Assembly (NCBI GenBank): GCA_016938095.1
Contig: JAFGVG010000338.1
Span: 1 to 10,363, forward strand
Origin: Bacteroidales bacterium
GTDB lineage: Bacteria; Bacteroidota; Bacteroidia; Bacteroidales; UBA10428
DNA length: 10,363 bases
Reading direction: 5' to 3'
Position 1 is the stretch's first letter. Every line of letters starts with the position of its first letter. A model generated the notes under the pieces. That model made no database searches, was not told the origin of the DNA, and saw only the letters and a program-made list of their open reading frames with translations. Shown here piece by piece: positions 6,431-10,363 of this stretch. Made by a program: the position numbers and the translations under genes.

Positions 6431-7267
6431 ATGCAATTACCGTTTATTGCAAGATGGATGATGTTGCTGGCTTGTGCATGCATTTTTTCGGCGTACGCCA
6501 AGTCGCAACCTGAAGATTCAAATGGCGATGCCCGCTCACAGGGCATGGCCGGATTGCGTACCATGCTGGCCACGCAATGGTCGGTTTTTGCCAACCCCTC
6601 AGGTTTGGCGGCTGTCCGAAAGCCTGTATGCGGAATAGCTTATACGAATTGCTTTGGCATTCCCGAATTAGGCTATGGAGCTGTTGTGTTGGGATTGCCA
6701 ACCCGTACCGGTAGTTTCGGTCTGGGCTATTCAGCCTTTGGCTACTCAATATTTCGTAAAAGCAGAGCTGTTTTAGCCTATGGCGTAAACCTCACCCAAA
6801 AAATCAGGGCGGGTGCCGGCCTGCATTTGCTGATACTTCAGCAGCCGGGAGAATACCCCGACCACTATACCATTGTCCCTTCTTTGGGTATGCAATGGAT
6901 TCCGCTTAAAAATCTTGTCCTGGGTGCCGAAATTTTTAATCCTGTACGGCAAAAATACTCGATTGCGCCTCACCCGGCAGTATATTCGGCATTCAGAGCG
7001 GGTGCAGGTTATAGCCTGGGCGGGGAGGTTGACATCTGTCTCGAAACAGAAAAACAAACAGGGGAACCTTATTGTTTTTTTGGCGGAACCGAGGTAACCG
7101 TTAAAAAGATTTTTGTATTCCGCATCGGGTTGTACTTTGCCGGCGAACAAGGATATTCATTTGGTACCGGCTTCCGGGGCAAGCACCTGCAAATCGACCT
7201 GGCCTCCAAAAGCCACCCGGTGCTGGGATTCAGTACAAGTGCCGCATTATCTTATACAATTAAGTAG
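6431..7267 (+). CDS. Putative outer-membrane beta-barrel protein, PorV/PorQ/FadL-like
   Basis: The 278-residue product starts with a probable Sec signal peptide (Arg8, a hydrophobic stretch at about 10-22, likely cleavage after AYA at 21-23). The mature N terminus carries RSQGMAG (35-41) and then ATQWSVFANPSGLA (47-60). This resembles the 'GRAGxG..A..DASAxFxNPAGLA' hallmark of FadL-fold outer-membrane proteins, including the PorV/PorQ and UPF0164 groups of Bacteroidota. The rest is rich in Gly and aromatic residues alternating in strands, and ends in YTIK, as expected for a beta-barrel of about 12-14 strands. A transport or secretion-accessory role is only inferred; no substrate can be named. 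Cys14 lies inside the hydrophobic core, so a lipobox reading is less likely. The gene follows purE by 73 bases and precedes gpsA by 53 bases. The ATG at 6431 fits the signal peptide. Confidence 0.68.
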   Translation: MQLPFIARWMMLLACACIFSAYAKSQPEDSNGDARSQGMAGLRTMLATQWSVFANPSGLAAVRKPVCGIAYTNCFGIPELGYGAVVLGLPTRTGSFGLGYSAFGYSIFRKSRAVLAYGVNLTQKIRAGAGLHLLILQQPGEYPDHYTIVPSLGMQWIPLKNLVLGAEIFNPVRQKYSIAPHPAVYSAFRAGAGYSLGGEVDICLETEKQTGEPYCFFGGTEVTVKKIFVFRIGLYFAGEQGYSFGTGFRGKHLQIDLASKSHPVLGFSTSAALSYTIK

Positions 7268-7299
7268 CCCGCTACATCGCTGCAATCAAATATTAATGC

Positions 7300-7307
7300 T
7301 AATTTTG
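7300..7307 (+). promoter_or_regulatory. Bacteroidota -7 promoter element before gpsA
   Basis: TAATTTTG is an exact match to TAnnTTTG in the 53-base gap between the barrel gene and gpsA. No matching TTTG at -33 is evident. A transcript starting some 5-8 bases downstream would leave a leader of under 10 bases for the ATG at 7321 but about 20-25 bases for the in-frame ATG at 7336, which favours the latter as start. Confidence 0.38.
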
Positions 7308-7320
7308 CGATTCAAAATCA

Positions 7321-8331
7321 ATGGCGCATAGCGGGATGTCTGATCAACAAAAGGTTGCGATAATCGGAAGCGGAAGTTGGGCCACAGCACTGGCCAAATT
7401 GTTACTGAATAACCTACCCCACCTCAACTGGTATATCCGTTCTGAGGAATCCATTGCATATTTTCGCAAGTACAAGCATAACCCTAAGTACATCAGCGAT
7501 ATCGAATTCGACACCAACAATATTACCTTCTTCAGTTCCATTAACGACATCATTCAGTCGTCTGATATCCTTGTTTTTGCCACCCCCGCGCCTTTTCTGA
7601 AAGACACCCTGGCCGGTTTCAGCGGTTCATTCGAAAACCGGCAGATCGTTTCAGCCATAAAGGGTATCATTCCTTCGGAAAACCTTACCGTAGCGGAGTT
7701 TTTTCATAATATTTACCAGGTTCCTTTTAAAAACATCAGCATCATCAGCGGACCCTGTCATGCCGAGGAAATAGCACTTGAAAGGTTGTCATACCTCACC
7801 ATTGCATCGGCTTCCCTGGAAAAATCCAAAGAGCTTGCCCCCTTGTTCCGGTGTCACTATGTTAAAGTAATGAGCTCCCAGGATATTTACGGCACCGAAT
7901 ACGCTGCGGTGCTCAAAAATATTATTGCCATAGCGGCAGGTATTTGCCACGGCCTGGGTTATGGCGATAATTTTCAGGCTGTATTGGTTTCCAATGCCAT
8001 GCTCGAAATCAAAAGGTTCCTGGCGAAAACCTATAAGGATAAACGTAAACTACTGAGTTCGCCTTACCTGGGCGATGTAATGGTAACCGCTTATTCACAA
8101 TTCAGCAGAAACCGTACCTTTGGCATGATGATCGGCAAAGGTTACTCGGTAAAAACGGCCATGCTGGAAATGAACATGATCGCCGAAGGCTATTTTGCCG
8201 TAGCCTGCATTCACGAAATAAACATGAAACATGGCGTGAATATGCCCATTACCGATGCCGTGTACCGTATTCTTTACGATAAAATATCCCCAGCCCTGGA
8301 AATTAAACTATTAACCGAAAAGTTGAAATAA
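7321..8331 (+). CDS. gpsA: Glycerol-3-phosphate dehydrogenase [NAD(P)+]
   Basis: This cytosolic enzyme reduces dihydroxyacetone phosphate to sn-glycerol 3-phosphate, the backbone for phospholipids. In the 336-residue reading, the dinucleotide loop GSGSWATAL lies at 16-24 (GxGxxA-type). Lys114 in SAIKG, GPCHAEE at 144-150 and Lys199 in AAVLKN (the catalytic lysine position) follow. The substrate-domain signature GDVMVTAYSQFSRNRTFG at 251-268 fits the family pattern GDxxxTxxSxxSRNRxxG. GPCHAEE replaces the commoner GPSFAxE; I recall this variant in Bacteroidota enzymes. The ATG at 7336 (giving MSDQQKVAIIGSGSW) may be the true start, since it fits family N termini and the promoter-like TAATTTTG at 7300-7307. 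The stop is 8 bases before pgi, so the two form an operon. Confidence 0.95.
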   Translation: MAHSGMSDQQKVAIIGSGSWATALAKLLLNNLPHLNWYIRSEESIAYFRKYKHNPKYISDIEFDTNNITFFSSINDIIQSSDILVFATPAPFLKDTLAGFSGSFENRQIVSAIKGIIPSENLTVAEFFHNIYQVPFKNISIISGPCHAEEIALERLSYLTIASASLEKSKELAPLFRCHYVKVMSSQDIYGTEYAAVLKNIIAIAAGICHGLGYGDNFQAVLVSNAMLEIKRFLAKTYKDKRKLLSSPYLGDVMVTAYSQFSRNRTFGMMIGKGYSVKTAMLEMNMIAEGYFAVACIHEINMKHGVNMPITDAVYRILYDKISPALEIKLLTEKLK

Positions 8332-8339
8332 TATATACT

Positions 8340-9686
8340 ATGGAAGCCTTAAAAATCGACATCAGCAAGGTATATGGCTTTGTTCCCAAAACCGATGTGT
8401 ACACGTTATCCGAAAAAGCTACGGAAAGTGCCAAAGCCCTTGAAAACAAAACCGGAAAAGGAAACGATTTTCTGGGTTGGGTAAACCTGCCATCATCGAT
8501 TTCCGATGCCGACCTGAAAGACATACAACAAACTGCCAACAAAATCAAAAAGCAGGTAGATGCCGTGGTGGTCATTGGCATTGGAGGCTCGTACCTGGGA
8601 ACCCGGGCTGTGCATGAAGCCCTGGCACCAACATTTCTGCACCTGAAAGCCGACCGTAAAAACCCGGTGATCCTGTATGCCGGTCACAATATTGGTGAAG
8701 ATTACCTGAATGAACTTACCGAAATACTCAACGATCTGAAGTACGCCATTGTAGTGATTTCCAAATCGGGAACCACTACTGAACCTGCCATAGCTTTCAG
8801 AATACTGAAAAACCACCTCGAAAAGAAAGTGGGCAAAAAAGCATCCAAGGAGCTCATCATAGCCATTACCGATGCCAAAAAGGGAGCACTCCGCACCATG
8901 GCCGTTCAGGAAGGATATAAAACCTACGTAATCCCCGACGATATTGGCGGTCGCTATTCGGTACTCACCCCGGTTGGACTGGTGCCGTTGGCCATAGCAG
9001 GAACCGATATCCGTGCCCTGGTGAAAGGCGCCATTGACATGGAAAAAATCACAGCCTCATCAACCCCTTTTGGTGAAAATCCTGCCTGCTTATATGCGGC
9101 TACCCGTACCATGCTGTACCGGATGGGTAAAAAAACCGAAATACTAGCCAATTTCGAAAACAAGCTCCACTACCTGGCTGAATGGTGGAAACAACTTTAT
9201 GGCGAAAGCGAAGGTAAGGAAGGCAAAGGCATTTTCCCGGCCAGTGTTGATTTCTCGGCCGATCTGCATTCGATGGGACAGTATATTCAGGAGGGCGAGC
9301 GATTGCTTTTCGAAACGGTAATTTCCGTGGGTAAAACAGCAACCAAAATGGTTATTCCAACCGATAAGGCTGATCTCGACGGACTCAATTACATTGCCGG
9401 CAAACGCGTGGATGCCGTGAATAAAATGGCTGAACTGGGCACCATGCTGGCCCATGTGGATGGCAGCGTTCCCAATATCCGGATAGAACTGCCCATGCTT
9501 AACGAGTACTACCTGGGACAGCTCATGTACTTCTTCGAAAAAGCCTGCGGCATAAGCGGATACCTGCTGGGCGTAAACCCATTTGACCAACCCGGCGTTG
9601 AAGCTTACAAAAAAAATATGTTTGCCCTGCTTGAAAAGCCCGGTTATGAAGCCGACACAAAAAAGATTAAGGAAAGACTTGCCTGA
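8340..9686 (+). CDS. pgi: Glucose-6-phosphate isomerase
   Basis: This 448-residue cytosolic enzyme interconverts glucose 6-phosphate and fructose 6-phosphate. It is the short bacterial form of about 450 residues. Visible features are IGIGGSYLG at 79-87; the phosphate-binding SKSGTTTEPA at 141-150 in the first SIS-type domain; and signature 1, DDIGGRYSVLTPVG at 200-213, with Arg205. The catalytic glutamate lies in GESEGK at about 289, followed by His310 in DLHSMGQY. Signature 2, GYLLGVNPFDQPGVEAYK, spans 407-424, with catalytic Lys424. All expected active-site residues are present. The start is 8 bases after the gpsA stop, so the gene probably depends on the gpsA promoter. A 170-base gap follows before the next gene. 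Confidence 0.98.
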   Translation: MEALKIDISKVYGFVPKTDVYTLSEKATESAKALENKTGKGNDFLGWVNLPSSISDADLKDIQQTANKIKKQVDAVVVIGIGGSYLGTRAVHEALAPTFLHLKADRKNPVILYAGHNIGEDYLNELTEILNDLKYAIVVISKSGTTTEPAIAFRILKNHLEKKVGKKASKELIIAITDAKKGALRTMAVQEGYKTYVIPDDIGGRYSVLTPVGLVPLAIAGTDIRALVKGAIDMEKITASSTPFGENPACLYAATRTMLYRMGKKTEILANFENKLHYLAEWWKQLYGESEGKEGKGIFPASVDFSADLHSMGQYIQEGERLLFETVISVGKTATKMVIPTDKADLDGLNYIAGKRVDAVNKMAELGTMLAHVDGSVPNIRIELPMLNEYYLGQLMYFFEKACGISGYLLGVNPFDQPGVEAYKKNMFALLEKPGYEADTKKIKERLA

Positions 9687-9856
9687 TTTTCTGCGGAAAA
9701 TTGAAATTGTAAAGCACTATTTTTAAGGCTAACACAGTGCTGAAACAGCTGTAAGTAAGGCGATCCGTAACCGGTATTGCCAGTATTTCCTTTTAAATAG
9801 CACGCAACCAATAGTACATCCAGCGCATCCTTACTGAAAACCAAAACTACCTGATT

Positions 9857-10297
9857 ATGCGAAATACACTGTTATTTGCATCGTTATTGCTATCTGTCTT
9901 AATGGTAGCCTGCGAAAAAGAGAGCCAAAGCCGGGAAGCTATAATCATTAAAACCGGCAAAGCAGACTACCTGGTAAACAGTAAGATTGATATTACCATA
10001 ACAAATCGTCTTGGTAAACGCGTTAACCACTTTAAATGCGATAATGTTGACATTGCGCCAGCCAAAATATTGAAACTCGATAATGAAAACTGGATTGAAA
10101 ACGAGTACCCGGTTTTATGCACACACATGGGCCCTGAGGGTTACATTGGAACGCTTGAAGCAAGCGAAACCATCCATGATACGGTTTGGCTTTTTAACGA
10201 AATGGGGTATTATAAATTAAGGTACTGTTTTGTTTCAGATAATGACACGCTGGATTACGAATCAAATCCATTCTCCATCAGCGGACTTGAACTTTAA
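9857..10297 (+). CDS. Small lipoprotein with possible Ig-like domain
   Basis: The 146-residue product begins with a lipoprotein signal peptide: Arg2, a hydrophobic run at 4-17, and a lipobox ending VAC at 17-19, so Cys19 should be lipidated. CEKESQS after the cysteine lacks a strong run of acidic residues of the kind associated with surface export in Bacteroidetes, so a periplasm-facing location is as likely. Residues about 28-146 show alternating strands: DYLVNSKIDITITNRLG, then a C-terminal YYKLRYCFV and a YESNPFSISG end. This resembles bacterial Ig-like domains, where a strand pair 'sitltNnlg' opens the fold and 'snpFtI' closes it. Besides Cys19 there are three cysteines (61, 88, 124), so one disulfide is possible. 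I do not recognise a named family and give no function. It stands alone after a 170-base gap; the ATG at 9857 is set by the signal peptide. Confidence 0.75.
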   Translation: MRNTLLFASLLLSVLMVACEKESQSREAIIIKTGKADYLVNSKIDITITNRLGKRVNHFKCDNVDIAPAKILKLDNENWIENEYPVLCTHMGPEGYIGTLEASETIHDTVWLFNEMGYYKLRYCFVSDNDTLDYESNPFSISGLEL

Positions 10298-10327
10298 AAG
10301 ACACGAGGCCTTTGCTAATGCCTTACA

Positions 10328-10363
10328 GAGCCTATTGGCCATTGGCTAATAGCTAATAGCCAA
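10328..10363. repeat. Heptameric (7-base-period) tandem repeat, cut by the window edge
   Basis: Four successive 7-base units read TTGGCCA, TTGGCTA, ATAGCTA, ATAGCCA from 10335 to 10362, preceded by a weaker unit GAGCCTA at 10328. The units share a GCcA/GCtA core and vary at the first two and the sixth bases. The array also holds an imperfect dyad: TTGGCTA at 10342-10348 pairs with TAGCCAA at 10357-10363 around an 8-base loop. It lies 30 bases after the lipoprotein stop and may continue beyond the window. It could be a degenerate tandem repeat or part of an intergenic repeat family; as a transcription terminator it lacks a T run in what is visible. Confidence 0.55.

Noticed and set aside
9711..9752. 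Possible terminator hairpins after pgi (AGCACT...AGTGCT and ACAG...CTGT)
   Set aside because: The first has a 17-base loop and the second only 4-5 pairs. Neither is followed by a T run, so they are not convincing terminators.
9644..9844. Minus-strand frame of 66 codons in the gap after pgi
   Set aside because: It overlaps the pgi 3' end, has low-complexity composition and no recognisable motif or start context. The gap is more simply non-coding.
1..10363. Mobile element, prophage, defence system, CRISPR or RNA gene
   Set aside because: No transposase, integrase, terminal repeats, spaced repeats or tRNA-like cloverleaf were seen. All sizeable frames fit housekeeping or envelope genes.

Overview
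The window looks like an ordinary chromosomal housekeeping segment from a member of the Bacteroidota, probably from a Bacteroidales/Marinilabiliales- or Cytophaga-like lineage. The evidence is: moderate GC; almost no Shine-Dalgarno sequences before the start codons; a few promoter-like matches to the Bacteroidota -7 consensus TAnnTTTG; an Obg GTPase without the C-terminal OCT domain; a short-lid adenylate kinase in the order hpt-adk-obg; and an adjacent gpsA-pgi pair. These family and gene-order comparisons are from memory, since no search was possible. No mobile element, CRISPR array, tRNA or rRNA is visible.

Layout, left to right. (1) Positions 1-2095, minus strand: a KefB/CPA2-type cation:proton antiporter gene, followed 12 bases downstream by the first 25 codons of a QueD/6-pyruvoyl-tetrahydropterin-synthase-like gene cut by the left edge. 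(2) Positions 2255-3017, plus strand: a 65-residue helical protein of unknown function, then a ferritin-like protein with the paired cysteines of the DPS-like (DPSL, thioferritin) group. (3) Positions 3041-5774, minus strand: a compact cluster read hpt, adk, obg, PAP2 phosphatase, with gaps of 31 and 32 bases and then an 8-base overlap. (4) Positions 5851-7267, plus strand: purE, divergent from hpt, then a secreted beta-barrel protein resembling PorV/PorQ/FadL-type outer-membrane proteins. (5) Positions 7321-9686, plus strand: gpsA and pgi separated by 8 bases. (6) Positions 9857-10297, plus strand: a small lipoprotein with a probable Ig-like fold. The window ends inside a 7-base-period repeat.

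Functionally the segment joins purine metabolism (PurE in de novo synthesis, Hpt in salvage, Adk in AMP/ADP balance), ribosome-linked GTPase control (Obg), central carbon and phospholipid precursors (Pgi, GpsA), envelope lipid phosphate handling (PAP2), cation/proton exchange (Kef) and iron or peroxide protection (DPSL). I found no convincing undescribed multi-gene system. The items most worth a second look are the small protein paired with the DPSL ferritin, the altered Rossmann glycine motif in the Kef RCK domain, and the heptameric repeat at the right edge.
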